Source: Cyprinodon diabolis
Taxonomy: Eukaryota > Chordata > Actinopteri > Cyprinodontiformes > Cyprinodontidae
Direction of reading: 5' to 3'
DNA: 64,000 bases
NCBI GenBank assembly: GCA_030533445.1
Contig: CM060078.1
Location: 19,678,591-19,742,590 of the forward strand
Shown here: positions 1 through 14,379 of the stretch, piece after piece
Numbering within the stretch: the first letter of the stretch is position 1
How the letters are laid out: each line of letters begins with the position of its first letter
Translations under genes and position numbers: made by a program
Notes under the pieces: model-generated
What the model saw: the letters and a program-made list of their open reading frames with translations, nothing else
Databases searched by the model: none
What the model was told of the DNA's origin: nothing

Positions 1-2079
1 AGCGGAACTACTGAAGGCTTGTAAAAGGGAACAAAAGACCAGCTCACCTGCTAAAGAAACATTTTTCTATCATTTCCCTTAAATTGTGACGATATATTGC
101 AAACTAAACCTTTTGCGCACCTGGAGATTGATCCAACTCCCTTAAAATGTGACATAAAGCAGGATTTCAAAGAGGACTAGGCTACTTTTTCATATCTTAA
201 TTCATCCATAATTCTTTTTTTATATATAGCCCATTTCTGTACTGTTTTGTCCATAATGATCCCAAGCCTTTTGGAATACTTTTTCCAAGTACCCCATCTG
301 GCATAAGAGGCATTTCTTTGTGGATTGATTGATTTCCCAGGTTTAGATGGAGGAAACACATGCAAGCCATACAGCAATTGACTAAGAGACATGTAACAAT
401 TCATAAATAGGAATCATAAGCCTCCGTACCCTTCTCCTCCATGCTCAGACACTACTATAAATGTATTAAATACCTTGCCGGAAATTGAACATCCCGAAGA
501 AAACCTGAGATTTCTCCCATCTAAAACAAAGAGACCTTGTGCCGCAAACCTTTCCCATTTAAACCACTTTAGCACAAGAAACTTTAGCATATCCTGGAAA
601 AACATAAAAAAAACAACATAAGTTTATTTCTGAGCAGCTCAATTCAAGGGGCACTCCTATGCCTGTGTCAGCTTGAAGGCAAGAGGTGGAACGAGGAGAA
701 ATTGAGGTTAGTCATTGAGGCTCAGTAAGAATGAACAAAGGAGAGGATTACCTAATAGCCCTGCTATGTATTTGAAGTGGAGCTTTGTGTTTGTTTGGGG
801 ATTGATGTGCAGGGAGATGTCTTTAAGGCAGCTGATGGGTACTTTTAAGCTGTCAGGAACAGCCCTCTCTCACCATTCGTCTTCTCAAACGGACAGCAGC
901 ATGCTTAAACAGGGGAGGAAAAGACAAACCAGCGAGAAACTTTCTGTTTTTTTAAGTTCACAAAGTAGCAAAAACTGTTGCCTCCAAGTTTAATTGGGTG
1001 CCTCTTTTGTAAATTAAAAGTCTGCATGCTTGACAAGTGTAAACCACAGATGCATGCTCAGTTTGCTATTTTCGGGGCATAGTGCCACGAGATCTGTAAT
1101 GAGTCTGCTCTCTACTTGTGAGTGTTTGTAAACAATAATCTAGCAGTTTGTCAGTTAAGATGGGACTTCCGTATTACATTCGTGTCAGAAATTAATTCAT
1201 AGTCATAATGTAAATATCATCAACTGTGCGTAAACTGTCTTATTACATGCCAAGACTCCACAAAACAAATGGAAACTGGGACAGCTTACATCTGGAAGTA
1301 ATTGGTTCAGTTTGTTGTTTTCTTCTATAAAAAAAAAAATGGACAAAAAAATATAAAGACGAAAAAACTTCAAAAAATCTGTATAAAATCTTTGGATTTT
1401 TCTGATAGATTTTGATACATGGTGTGTTTTACCTGAACATTTTACTCTTTTATACATCGTAAACTAAGAATTGTATATATGTTTGTCTTTGTTTTCTAAA
1501 TTATCCCCAAAAAAAAAAAAATCTGGATCTGTTTAAGTTTTCTTTTTGAAGTCTCAATGGTTTCATCTTCATTTTGTGTTATTCTAGTTGTTTTTGGTTA
1601 TATTTTTTAATCCTCTTTTTGCCCCCTTGTTTCAGTTTCCTTCCCCTAGCTCCCTTCTAGATGCTTCCACCACACCTGTTCTTTGTCAGCCCATTAGCCC
1701 AGTCTTTGTTCTGTTTCTCTGTGCTTGTTTCTTGTTTCTTGATCCCCATGTGTGTTTTGACTAATGTTTTCTAGTTTTTGTTCTTTACTATTTTGTCAAT
1801 TTTGCTCCAGTTGCTCCTTTTTGTAATATTAAAACTGCAAGAAACCACTTAAGCTTCCATCCCTGCATTTGGGTCCTCCAAAACCTCCACCCTACCTGGC
1901 ACTGACCATAATAAGAAAGTACGAGCTTAGGCTTTAAAATTTGCAAAGGGTTTACAAATTAGAATTAAAAAATTGTCATTGTTTTTTATTTAGTCTCTTA
2001 TATCTGGTTAAATAAATCTTTTTTTTCAGAAGTTGCTTAACTTATTTTTGGTATGCCAAAAACAGGTATAACTCTGAAC

Positions 2080-2500
2080 AAACCAGTGGTAGAAATTTTT
2101 AAGGCTTTTAAATACTTTAATGCAATCTGGTACGGGATATTGAAAACCTTGAGACTTTGGACAGGGGTTCAACTATCTGGAAGTTAATGTCCCTAACCGC
2201 AGAGTTAGGGATAAGTGAATAGATCAAATGCCATACATCTGTTAGAATTCTCAATTGAAAGTCCAGATCTAAATTCAATAGAGAATTTGTTGCATGACAA
2301 CTTATGTTTAAGCATGTTGTTGACTCTTTTGAAAATGAAAATCAGTGGAACAATTCAGTCCCTTGTTCTGCAGATATCTTTAGAGGTTTATGTTTAATTC
2401 ATTAAAAAATCTATAACATACAGTAAAGATTATGTTTTTTTTAGATTAAATGTAAAAGAAAACAAGGGATATGAATACTTTTGCATGACATGGTATGTCA
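2080..2500 (+). mobile_element. decayed Tc1/mariner-like transposon, 3' part
   Basis: The peptide SPDLNSIENL (2260-2289) matches the transposase motif SPDLNPIENLW, which carries the third acidic residue of the DDE site. The sequence AGGGATATGAATACTTTTGC near 2465-2484 resembles the usual end of this fish family. Stops and indels elsewhere make it non-functional. Confidence 0.75.
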
Positions 2501-3959
2501 AGCCATTCCATTTATTTAGAAATAATTATTTACCGAATTTCTTTTCATCTTTGCAACTACAATCATCTTGACTCCTTTGATTATATTCTATTTGAACAGA
2601 TATGAGCATTGATTCTTCAAAATGCTTGTGCGGTGCTTTAGTTTTTGTTGCTAAATTGTACGTCTAGTCCTATTTTAAAGTCATCAGCGATTGCTTTTCT
2701 GCCACTCAGAGCACTGAGCATGGAGAGCTTTTAAAGGTAGCGAGTAGGTCTGATAAGTGGCTCAATTCTTGTTCTAAAGCATTTTTACTGAAGGTTTAAT
2801 AGCGCCTGTATAATGAATTATAATGTATTCTTTCCAATTGCAAATTTTCCTTTAATACAGCCTTTCTTCTATAGTGAAAAAGTCCATCTGAATATTATTG
2901 TGACCAGCTTTTAAATAATACAAATCAATTGCCTGACTTTAAGCGGTTAGTTTCTGCCAATGCCAAATAGGATGCTGCTTGTATAACTAGATTAGCCAAT
3001 CAATTTCAAAAGTGGAGAATTTTTTCATACCAAAAAGGATTTACTGTGTTTGTGGTACATGGTGGTCAGCTCTAAGTAAGGTGCATGCATTAGTGGAAAA
3101 AAAAGCCACTGTTCAGGCGAACATTTCAGCCGAGTTTGAACTCATTGAAAAGCAATGTGCTTATAAACTTTGCTGTTCCAGTTTAATGGAACATACCTTT
3201 CAATGTGGACGTGTGGGCAGCTCATCATCAAAGTGAAACTTCCAAAGTTCCGCTTAACTTGTTGCTGAAATAGCTTCTCGTTTTCAACAAAATTGGCCTG
3301 CGCCAAGTATGGAGAAGAGTATCGGGGAATCTTCCCTGAAGGGAAAAAAATTGCCAGTTGCATACTTGTCTTTGACCAAAGTGAAGCCTTCTCCCACTCC
3401 AGGGAACATATGCTGTTTAGGAAGATATAAAGGAGTAATTTTATTACTTGGTACATCTCCCCTCTGAAGCCATTTCATTTTTCTTTTCAGCCTCCACAGA
3501 AGCCTTTATTTGATCTCATATTCCAGAGTATGACTGCCTCAAACCAGTCGGACTCCGTTTATTTTCATTTGGAAAACACATTTAGCGTTGAAGGGATGTC
3601 AAAGAGTTTTAAGTGAAGAGCAGGGGGTTCAGGTGTGGAATAGAACCAAGGCAAGTTTCTGCACATGTTAATTTCCTCCTGCAGGGTGTGTTTGGAGCTA
3701 CACTTGCACTTTTTTTATAGGGACTATTTTCCATGAAATCAATAAAAAAATCCCTCAGACATAACAAATTTGTCTTTTTATCCTTACAAATTCAAACTTT
3801 ACTTACTTAAAACTGTAATACTATGAAGCTATATTTGTTAAACCTCTTTTTACTGTTTTTTTTCTTTTTGTAGTTTTCTTGTTAACATCCTTTAATATCA
3901 GAATTTTGGAAATGCATGATTGACACTTTTGCAGATGATTTCTGATCTCCAGTTTTTGA

Positions 3960-4230
3960 CAAGCTCTTACACTTGAAAAACGATCTAGAAATAAGTAAAA
4001 TATTTGTTAAAGTAAGTGTGTTTTCCCTTAATTTGAGTATGTAAATGAGATAGTTTGCCAATGGAATGAGTATTTTTATTCTTAAAATAAGCAAATTAGA
4101 TAACATGCACTTGAAATAAGACAATACAATTGTGTTTTCTTATTTTAAGTGTAAATTGTCTTGTTCCATTCACAAAATGTCTCTTTTATCTCCTCAATCC
4201 AAGAATAAATGCACTTATTTTAAGAAAAAA
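3960..4230. repeat. repeat with inverted CTTATTTTAAGTG motifs
   Basis: CTTAAAATAAG (4081), CACTTGAAATAAG (about 4109), CTTATTTTAAGTG (4139-4151) and CACTTATTTTAAG (about 4210) are copies of one motif in both directions. A similar fragment occurs near 51481. This looks like a decayed interspersed repeat; the family is not identified. Confidence 0.45.
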
Positions 4231-6636
4231 GGACTTTTCTAGATTTCGATTTTTTCCAGTGTACCTGCTGATACAAATTGTATCTTGTGTCTAACCGAGC
4301 ATCTGCTGTGAAACTGGCCTTAAAGTTTAAAACAAAGACCAAATGTAAACAACGGTCTCTATGTTCAGTCCTAGAAAACATCTTAATAGAGAGAATAATA
4401 AAGATATTACAAAACAGAGCAGTGCTGCTGTGAGGCATTTAGCCCTACAGGTACACTTAAGCCTATAATTGTTCATACACCTGGTAAACCTGGATAATTA
4501 TTGAATGGTTGTTTTTCAATAAACAAAGGAATAATTTTCTGAGAAAAAAAGAGACAAAACAATTACATCCAGCATGTTTTATTATTCTTAAAGCCCTACA
4601 TGACATTTTCCCACAGTATAATTCAATGCAAAATTAAAAATGCTAAAAAAAATTTCCCATTTTGCTGCAAAAAAAAGCTTTTGGTGTTTCAACCTTTTAC
4701 TTCCGAAGTATACAACTTCACTTGCCACCACTGTTAATTCTAATTATAGATCATTTAAAAAGCTTCTCATGTGGATTAAATAAAGTATCATAATGTTGTA
4801 AAATTAAAATCCAGACTTTTAGGGGATTAAAAAAACACACTAATTTATTCAATGATGATTTAAATGATTCCAATGGAATGTTTTAATTTTTTTTAAGATA
4901 AGCAATACAACATTTGAAATTGCTGTTATGTTTTCACATGTACAGTGAAACCAGGGCAGCTGGTTGCTCTTTACTCTAAGCTTTGAAACTACAGATCATT
5001 GGAAAGAAAGCAAAAAAAAAGCGGTGCCATTTATTAGGGTGCGCAATTGGCCAACCCAGATGTAGCTGGTCACTTGAGAAGGAGACCTCCTCATAAAGTC
5101 TAAGCTTTTACAGCAGACCCAACTGCGAAGTCCAAATTAACCCCCAACCTTTCTTAAACTGCACATATTTATCTATTTATTAAATCCTGATCCAGCGCAG
5201 CTGTCTGGAGAAGGCTGCACCGTCTAAGATTCTCACTCCCTCTCTCATTTATCAGTGTTTCTGTCTGTCTCCCTGCCTGCGCCTTGGCTACACTGACTGT
5301 GTATCCGCTCCAGCCTGTGTCTGGTGACAGCACAATGAAAACATTTTTGTGGAAAGTGTTGATTCACTTCTCAGGAAGTCCCACTCACCTAAATAGTTCC
5401 TCCTCTTTGTCTTGTCTGCCTTGCGTTTGTATGTGTGTATATATAGTGGAGGGGAGTGGAGCTGTGGTGGTAGTGGGGGGGTGTCAGTCTAGGTGACTGG
5501 GGGGGTGTTACAGCCTCCACTGGGCTCAGTTCCACACATTCAATTACATCCAGATGTAATTCCTATCCCCCACCCATCAGCCTTAAATTAGTGGCTAGTA
5601 AAAATTAGATCTGAATTAGCCGCGGTGAGAATATGAGAGTTAGAATTCTCCATATAATGACTAAATTATTCTTACCTATTATTTTGAATTAGATTTATCA
5701 GAAGTTTTCTTTTTAGGTGTAATTGGTGTCTAGTTAAAGTTGGCTTTCAGTAATAGCTCCTATATAAACAGGTAATATATACAACTTCATTCTCTCTTTT
5801 TTTTCAAGCATCTAGAGATTACTCCTCAAAAATTAATCATTTAAAAAGTTGGCATTAAGGGAAGAAAAAACAATGTACTCCATAAAATGCATTCCTTAAA
5901 TGCTGGGTAGCAGTTGTTGCATTGCATATACAGGTGTTGTGCTCTGTTGTCTGTCAGTGAAGCTTGTCTTTCCGCTATTCAACTGTGTAGCTGTGGTTCT
6001 GGGAATGATAATGTTTTTGGCAGAGCTGAGGCTGCTACAGATCACTGTCATAAATGGGTTTCAGATTCATCCCAAACAGGAAACCTAAAAGCATGGTTAT
6101 TGAACCTCACATTTCCGGATGCCTTTTAAACTCTATGACATATTAGAGCAGCATTGGAAATTAATATTTCATTCCCACAGCCACTGCTATTGTTGGTAGA
6201 AAATCTGTATCAGTCACTCAAACATTCTATAAGCACTATTCGCATGACAGTTAAGACATTTTTTTTATATTTGTTGCATTAACATAAGGTCCACGTCATT
6301 TAGCTTTTTTATGAATATTTTCATAATTTGTACTTAACACATTTGTAGATTATCTGATTCACCAACTGACCATTTCAAACCAAAGGAATAGAAACCAGTG
6401 TGTATCGCTTAAGTTTCCTCTGCAGGTTGTAATAAGGTAGAATGTATTCATAATCATGGAAATCCTTGCATTTCATGTTTTTTTTTTTTTATTTCTAAAA
6501 CTTTCTGAAAACTTTATGTTTTGCAAACAACACAATGTCTTTAGGGAAGCTATCTTCTATAAAAATTCACTCTTAACTTTAACCAGCCTCCTGCTACATT
6601 CCGTGCATTCAGCTATGAATAGAATATCAATTAAAT

Positions 6637-6990
6637 TAAATTCAGTTTATTTATATATTTATTTATATATTTATATTTATACTTTTCAGAGACAATTCAA
6701 CTAGATCATACAGTCAAATTGATTTAAAGTTTTCTGTCTAAGAAAAACCAGTTGATTGCATTGACTCAAAGGCACTTCCTCACACTAAGCATGCTTGTGG
6801 CGACAGTGGAGAGGAAAAACTCCCTTTTAACAGGAAGAAGCCTCCAGCCGAACCAGGCTCATTGTGAGCGGCCATCTGCTTAGGCCGATTGTGGTTCAAG
6901 GAGACAGAAGCAGACATACAAAAAGCAGCAGAGACGCAAAAGGCAACTGTCAACCAGCTTCACAGGCGGCTCCGTCCAGGAAACACACAG
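6637..6990 (+). repeat. teleost interspersed repeat, copy 1
   Basis: It begins with AATTCAGTTTATTTATATA and later contains GGAGAGGAAAAACTCCCTTT and ACAGGAAGAAGCCTCCAGCC, which I recognise as a widely dispersed fish repeat. A second partial copy is at 46.23 kb. The short frame over 6864-7049 falls in it. Confidence 0.65.
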
Positions 6991-7694
6991 CCAGGCAGAT
7001 GAGGGCTGAGCCAGCTTCCATGTCAGAGGATGAAATAGAGCACATATAGTTAGTCACAGTCAGAGAAACAGGACTAAACTGAAAAACAGGCCAAGCTCGA
7101 TATGAAAAATATAAATATATATATCAATATAAAAAAAAATACTTTTAATCAATGGTCTACTGCAAGTCCCTCTGCAGGATTTAAATTAACCCTTGACTTT
7201 TTAAAACTTTCTGCACTTTACATTTCCTGTCTGGTACTTAATTTCTTAAAGGCAAAATTAGCAATATGTAGTTTAGCCTTTTACTTCCATATCAAATCTA
7301 CAAAACAAACCTTTCCAGAGCTATTAACCATTACTGCTTATTACATCCCCCCTTTTTGCTTAGTGTTTTCCTGTGTCAGTTAACTCTTTTGATTTTTAAC
7401 CGTCATTTGAAAATACCTCAGAAGGACTTTCTACTATTAGATCTATGTTTTCGTCATATACCTACATTTCCTCTCAGCAGACTAACAGTGTAATATAGAA
7501 AATAAATATAAATTCAAAATTTTCAAAGCATGGATAAAATATTTAATTGACCTTTGCTTGGTATAACATCGTCCTATAACAGATGACTTCATTTGGTAAC
7601 AGAAAGCTACAAACATTTAAAATGGCAAATAGATGAAATGACTTCAAAACAATACAAGAGGAAGTTAAAATACACTGAAATCAAATGTATATAT

Positions 7695-7903
7695 TAGGGT
7701 ATTAACAGGTTGTGATTTTGACTAGTTGACGGTAAAAATGGAAGTCAAGTCGATGCCTCATCCTATGACGTTATCACATTACGTCGGAGCAGGGTTGCAG
7801 CCATGCAGGGGGTGTGTGTAACTTTCAAGTCGTCCAGGTATGAGTCGACTTAGCTTTATTAACTTGACGTATCAATAAGCCAACTTTTTTGGTGAACGCC
7901 CTA
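7695..7903. mobile_element. possible MITE-like repeat
   Basis: It starts TAGGGTATTAACA and ends GGTGAACGCCCTA, imperfect inverted copies (about 9 of 13 bases). It has internal GACTAGTTGAC and AAGTCGAGTCG-like motifs typical of a fish repeat. Moderate support only. Confidence 0.45.
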
Positions 7904-8056
7904 GTATGTTTTGGAAAAGTTCAACATTGGTTAATAATTTGTTTCAAGAACAACATCCTGATATATTAGGAGGTGTTGAATGTTCTTTTTTCTTGTCTTG
8001 CATCAGAAATGAATCATTTATAGAACATTTTGAGTCATTAGTTGTGTGTTGTATAT

Positions 8057-8344
8057 CCCACCAAGCAAAAACTGGTTGAAAAGACATTGAAAAGATGACA
8101 TGATTTACGTCCAAACGACATTTAGATTTGGTTTAAAAGTGAAAGGTTGAATCAAATTTTCAGATCATGAAAAAGATGTTGAAAATTGAGTTTACAATGT
8201 CTATTATTGGACTAAATTAGGACAAAATGAGACTGACCAAATACCCAATTTTCAACAAGTATTTCTGCACTAAGTCAAGACTATGAAGAACCGACCAGAT
8301 TAAGCCTAAAAACCACCATCTAGATGACGTCTGGCGTTTTGGGA
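8057..8344 (+). repeat. degenerate interspersed repeat
   Basis: The run CCCACCAAGCAAAAACTGG, followed by several GTTGAAAA-type motifs and ending near GACGTCTGGCGTTTTGGG, resembles a fish repeat family built on these motifs. No coding capacity. Confidence 0.4.
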
Positions 8345-11300
8345 GATGGCAGAAAAGGTTGTGAAGGTTCAAATAAAGAAAATATTAATTATCATTGAAA
8401 ACCAACCTATCATGTTTCTTCCAATTGTGTCTTTCAAGGGAAACCTTTTTACTTTGTAGGTCTACTGCTGAAAATGACATTTGCAGCTCAGGTGCAATAC
8501 TGCCTCCCAACAGTCGGGGGGAGAAATTAAATGCTGTTATAATGCAACCAATAATTAACCTGCATTTAGCCAGTGGCAGCTTTGAATTTACTAGATTTAG
8601 AAGCAAAGAAAACACAAAAATATCCCTGAAAAAAATAGATTGCTATGTGCTTTCCTTCAGAAGATAATTAATCTGCTGCCATTCTTACCACATCCTATCA
8701 GCTACTATGAAATAATGTAAGCTCTTGTTGCTCTACACTTTCATCCAGTTCCCATCTTCTTTATAACAGGTAAACTGCTGTGAGCCTCGCTTGCTTGTTT
8801 AAATGTATTCATCTCAGCTTAGCGTTTGATTTCAGCAACTCATTTATTTCAAAATGCTTTTGAAGAAAAGCCTTTTTTTTAAAGTAGGAGTTTGGCTTTG
8901 AGGCCAGTTGTGGTGGTGGAGAAAATAAGAAGAGGTAGCAGGAGTGCCAATTTAACCTGAAGTGCCTGTCGCTCGTATCGCAGCTCCTTCGTTTCAAGAG
9001 GCTGGGTCAGCTTGAACCGCCTGACTTCTGTCATTTCGATCTCTTTTATTTTTCTGCTGTAATGTATACTTTAATTCCCGCCCACCTGCTGTCTGTGTGT
9101 GTCAGCAGAAGCAGCTGGAGGGGAGGTGCAGGTATCGTAAACCCTGAAAAAACACGGGCGGAGCGGTGCTGAGCGCTGGGCGCGGCTCCTTGCAGCGTGT
9201 GTTGATATTTCTGGGCCTAGTGAAAGTACAGCTTGGTTTATTTTCAATAGGAACACAAGCCTGTCCCCCTCCTCCCCTAGCTGCTTACTAAGACTGTTGA
9301 TATTGAGTCAAGCAAACAGTCCCTCAGGGATGTCCTGTTGGGCAGTCCGCCAAAGTCGCAAATGGGAGTCACATGTGGTCATATCAAGATGAAGGCAATG
9401 AAGGCTCAATTCACACTCTCAATCCCCCCCAAAAAAATCATCCACACAAGTATTAGTAGAATTAGACAAGGTTTTTATTACTTCTACAGTTAAAACATAA
9501 CAAATAAATCACAGACAATACACAAAAAAATCATTGCAGTGATCAGGGACCCATCTACCTTCATTATGTGCTCTCCTTTCCCACTGAAACACATATGCAA
9601 ATATATTTGGACACTGTCATTATCATCCCCTTAATAGACATTTCATTAGGGATTTTTGAATGCACGGTGAAAGTGCAAGTTGCCATGGATACCCTGGTGC
9701 TTAAGTACAGTATATTAAAATGGTGCTGCCTTCCAACCACTTATATAATCACCGGTCTGTAATGGCCTCTGCTTTGTGGCCATAAGCAACATATTGTGTG
9801 ATCAACATTGAACAGGACTTTAAAAGAGCCCTTCTGAGCCATTAGGCCTTATTTGGTGTATTATTAATATTAGTAGTAGTGTTTGTGGGCTGGACTTTTA
9901 TGATTACAAGTTGTGCTTAGGAAACATTTGATTGAGAAATAATAATTCGGCATGTTCTGTTCCATAAATGTGGATTTTTACTTTTTTTTATGGATTTCCC
10001 TCTTGTGAGGTGATACAGAAAGGAAAAAAAAACAGGGGAAACTGAATATCTTTTAAGTAGAGAATGTTGTGACCAATTTCAAATGTCCAGTTTTTCATGA
10101 AACTTAAACTTTGTGATTCTAATTTCACTAATTCTGGGTGTTCTGCAAGAACTAGTATGAGCAGCAGTCCAAATAAAATGTTCTATCCTTCCTGCTGTGG
10201 AGGATCAGAGCTGACGTCACACTGTGTAGCTGAGGAAAGACTTACTGTTTGAAGCATTCATCATTATTCCAAGATTAAAAAAATACGACAGAAATTAGGA
10301 GACTCTTACCTTAACTCTTAAAATCTCTAAACTTTTGCAGACATTTCTAAAACCAGCAGTAGCTAAGACGGACACTTCAATAATATTGAGGTTGAAAGCT
10401 TTAAGAGGCTGGGCCAGTGCAATCTAGAACCAGTGTAACTCTTGTCTTTTTGTAGCCATACACATCTGGACGTCACATGGAAAAATATAACAGTGTTTGT
10501 GTTTTACCTGACTTCCTCTTTAAACACAGGCTAACTCTAAAAATGGATACATTTGGGCGTCCATTACCCAGCAACAGTGTTGTCTTTACAATCTTATGGT
10601 CCAGGATGTTGCATTCAGTGATCTAGTAATGCATTCCATGTGCATTTCTATGGACTTCGGATCCTCTGAGCAGCTTAACCAATTAAATGCTTTAACTGTT
10701 TATCTTGAAATATTCGTTGCATTCTTCTTATCATCTTGTATACTGAAGTGATGGGGAAACCGGCTCCGCTTGTCTGTATCTAATTACCCTAAAGCAATTC
10801 ACTTTGTTGTAGCTTTAATTGAAAATGGTTTCAGACATTGCAGTAGTTGTGAGTGCAAACTGCTGAAATCACTGTATTCAAACGAGATGGAAGTCAACAT
10901 CCTCCACTGCCGTTTTCATGACGCTTCTGCTGCTCTTGCCAAGGTTGTGAACCAGCTGCCGCCACCCCCTCCTCACTGTACATACTCTGCATGTCTGTCT
11001 GTCTGTCTCTCTCCCCCCTTTTTTTCTGCTGCCACCTCGTCGATGCACCGTCGGGCCTGCTTGTATCCCTTGACCTTGATAGCAGAAACCCCAGAAGAGG
11101 AGTCATGGAGGGAATAACCACCTGAAGGGGGGGAATGCACACAGTGTCAGTAATATGAAGAAATGGGCATAACAACCCCCCCTTCCTCCCACTCCTCCTC
11201 CTTTAGAGGAGCAAATGTTACTGGGGAGCTTTCTAGTCTTACGCCTTTGGCACTGAAAGAGAAATGGGAGAAATTACTTGAATAATGTTGATGCTTAGAG

Positions 11301-12892
11301 CAATTAACAGTATTTCTTTAATGTTAGCCCCTTTTGATTCCCTGCCCTGAACTCCTCGACTCTTTCACGCTCTCACTCTGCCGTGGTTGTTTAGTGTTTA
11401 TCCCCTCCACCTCAGAGCTCTGACGGTTGACACTAATGAAAACGCTAAATCTTTCGGTCTGTGTTACGGCTCTTAATAATATCATGCAGCTGAAATATGC
11501 CTCAGCAGGGCCGCAGAGATAATGTACTACTCAGAGTCTGTTAAATCATACTAGTGCACAGCTCAGAGCTTGGAGGTAAAGTGGTGTTTAACCTTTTTTA
11601 TACTTCTAATAAATCCATATGGACATGGGCTGGTTACTGATATTGAATTGTGTCAAAGATGCACCGAAATGCTCTATTTCTGTAATTTTTAGACATTTTG
11701 GTGGGATGCTAAGAAAAGAAAGAGGATGTGACCAAAGTTTTCTCCATCTGAACAGAGGGAAAAGTAGCTCTGTCCCTCCCTTACCTGTTGCTGTGTTGCA
11801 CTTTTGAGCTGTCTGAGAAAAGGGTTTTGCATATTTTAATTGCTAAAAAACAGGAAAAATTTGGTAATACGTCCTGGAGGCAAAAAAAAAGGCATCAAGA
11901 TTTCTTCAAAATGTTTTTCTTTATTAACAATAAAATAAAACTTTTAAGTATTTTTTTATTGTTAAAAGTATTAATCCCATAAAAATTGTTAATTTAACAT
12001 AATTTTCTAGCAGTAGGAATTCTTCAATTTTTTTTTTTTTTCAATAATTACATTAAATCATGCTGTGAATACATTAGATATTTCTGTTTGTAAATCCAGT
12101 GATGGATGCAGTGATTTTGTTCCAAACTTTTTTTCTATTATGTAAATAATAGAGACCTTTGGAGATAAAGAAATAAATTCCCCCCCCCTCCTCACTTTCA
12201 TTAAAGCTCTCAGGCCCATGTGGCTCAGCAAGCTGGTGGCAGATGGACTAGCTTTCCTGCATCTGCTGTGTGCAGACTGGGGGGCTTTGTACTTGCCAGT
12301 AGATTCCTGTCTGTTGGAGCGTCTAAGAAAAACATCTGTGGCATGCAAGGGAGAGGGAGAGAGAAGAAAAAAAAGAGTGACAAAAGAATCGGCAAATACC
12401 ATTAGCCCCTAAATGTTGCCCGTTGTGTATTGCTTACAGTGGACGGAACACATCATTGCATCGTAGTTCAATCCACTTTTCCAGTTCTTATGAAAGATAC
12501 CGATGTGAATCAGTATTAGTGTTGAATTAAAATTCAAGTTGTGAATCTTTAGAATCACAATAAGTGTTTGAAATATTCAACCTTACCTTTTTCATACACT
12601 TTCTCTGACAGTCATTTAAAAGTTTTTGGTTTTTTTTTTTTGCGCTTATCAAGGCTTTGTAAGTGCAGATGGTAGTCCTTAGACTGTGACAAAGAAGTCT
12701 CAAGCGTCACTTTAGAATTTTGTCTTGGAGAAAGTGCATGCACGCTGCATGTGGTGGTCTCCCCGTGCAGTTTTCAACCTTTGTAGTCTCCCTCCCCTTT
12801 CAGATTCCTCCAGAACCCCCTCATCCCTCCCGCCTCTTTCCTTCTCACTATTTCTTTGCCAACTCTCGCCACCCTCCGCCCTCTCTCCTCCG

Positions 12893-12965
12893 CTCCCCAC
12901 GACAAGCCTCCCCCCCCCCACGCGCACCCCCTCTCCTCCTCCTCCCCCCGCCCCCTACCCCCCCG
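12893..12965 (+). repeat. C-rich low-complexity tract
   Basis: C runs of eight or more with CCTCCTCC stretches. The minus strand is G-rich. The Pro-rich frames read here are low-complexity artefacts. Confidence 0.8.
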
Positions 12966-12989
12966 ATCAAGCCACTGGTTTTTGTGTAC

Positions 12990-13154
12990 TATTGGTCCTC
13001 AGGCGTCAAAACAATCCAGCGGGGCTGCCTGACTTGTTTTAATTAGGCAGCGCTGAAACGGCAACTGTCTCTCAGACGTGACCAGGCAGAGGTGCTCTCC
13101 CCGCGCACTACTGTAAATACGGCCGTAAATACTTCTCTGGTGATGTCTTTGACA
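12990..13154 (+). promoter_or_regulatory. candidate conserved or 5' leader block ending at a possible donor
   Basis: A balanced-composition block sits between a C-rich tract (12893-12965) and T-rich DNA. It contains TTTTAATTAGG and a GTAAGC donor-like sequence at 13155. It could be an alternative non-coding exon or a conserved element. Evidence is composition and the donor-like site only. Confidence 0.25.
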
Positions 13155-13531
13155 GTAAGCGCCAGCTAGCTGCCCTCTCTACATTTTTTTCCTCTCTTTT
13201 TCACTACTTTTCATTCTGTTTACTGCGACTGTCTCTTCATTTTTTTTTTTTTGACACAGTAATGCCATCAGGTTTCTAAGAATACTTCTTCAAATGCTTC
13301 TTACTGAGGAGAGTGGATTTCTCACTGGTTGTTTAAAAGGTAGGTCGTTTTTGTCTTATGTGACTCTTTTTTTTTTGGCATGTACTCATAGTGCTTTGTG
13401 ACAGCGAGCAGGTTGGAAATGCACAGATGTGATGTTGCTAATTGTTTTAAAGTGCTCTTTACTCTCTGCTAGAGCTCAGTGTAGGACGCGGACTGACGCT
13501 CAGCCTTTCACTAATCCTTTTCAGACTCTTT

Positions 13532-13558
13532 ACACACACAGACACACACACACGCACA
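13532..13558 (+). repeat. AC microsatellite
   Basis: A short, interrupted (AC)n run in non-coding DNA. Confidence 0.8.
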
Positions 13559-14379
13559 CTTTGACCTATGCACAATCAGGACTGAAAAGAAAAGCTCCGA
13601 ATGAGCCCCAGAATAGAGGCAGACACACATACCTTTGCGGCGATTGCACCTCTCTTAGCAGCGTCCCTCCAGCCCTGCTTCTGTCTCCGTCCCCCTGTTT
13701 CAAGAGCCAGTCCACATATTCAAGCGAGATAAAGAAACACCTTTTTTTTTTCTTTTTTTTTTTACTTTAGTAAGGCAGATGGGTGATCGGAACAGCGAGA
13801 ACTTGCAGGCAGAGAGCCGGCAAGCATCCTCCGACGAGTCACAGCAGCCCACATGTGAAGCTCTGCTCATACACTCTCTCTCGCGCGCACACACACATAC
13901 AGGACCCACCCACATTCAGAGAGCACCTGGAAGTCCGCTCATTAACTCATATACTGTTTTGTTTTTTTTTAAAGCATTTTTTCTTCTTAATTTAAATTAC
14001 AAAAAAAGTTTAAATAAATGTCAAGGTTGTTCAAACAATTGCAAAAAAACAAAAAATATATATATTTTTAAAGGGGAAATTGAAGTTGTCCTATAAATGT
14101 AAAAGTTCATCAGTGGCTTCTTGGAGAAATTGTCTAAATATATTCACTGTGTAAAGAAAGATCCTCTGCCTCCCCCCTCCTGTTCTATTCCCCCTCTCCA
14201 AACTGGAGCCTCTTCTTTTGGGCCTGCATGTCTGACCTGTTCTGGGGCCCCCCGTCTGAAATCGCCCCACTGACAACTGGAAATGATAGAATAATTGTCA
14301 GGAAAGTCTTTCTATTTTAATAGGGCAAGGGTGATTTAAGTATGCATGAATGGCACAGTGGCAGTGAGATGGCAAGAGG

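Larger units (their letters stand above)
1..14379. other. upstream or 5' intronic DNA, no coding gene seen
   Basis: All open frames here are short, lack codon character and lack splice context. The region holds a Tc1-like remnant (about 2.1-2.5 kb), a repeat with CTTATTTTAAGTG motifs (about 4.0-4.2 kb), a teleost interspersed repeat (6.6-7.0 kb), a MITE-like copy (7.7-7.9 kb), another degenerate repeat (8.06-8.34 kb), short microsatellites, and stretches at about 9.56-9.85 kb and 11.28-11.58 kb that look like conserved non-coding DNA. Whether the furthest upstream part lies before the transcription start or within a 5' intron cannot be told. Confidence 0.7.

Noticed and set aside
12720..13046. 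Pro/Ser-rich frames of about 105 residues
   Set aside because: Produced by a C-rich low-complexity tract; two frames overlap and neither has codon character.
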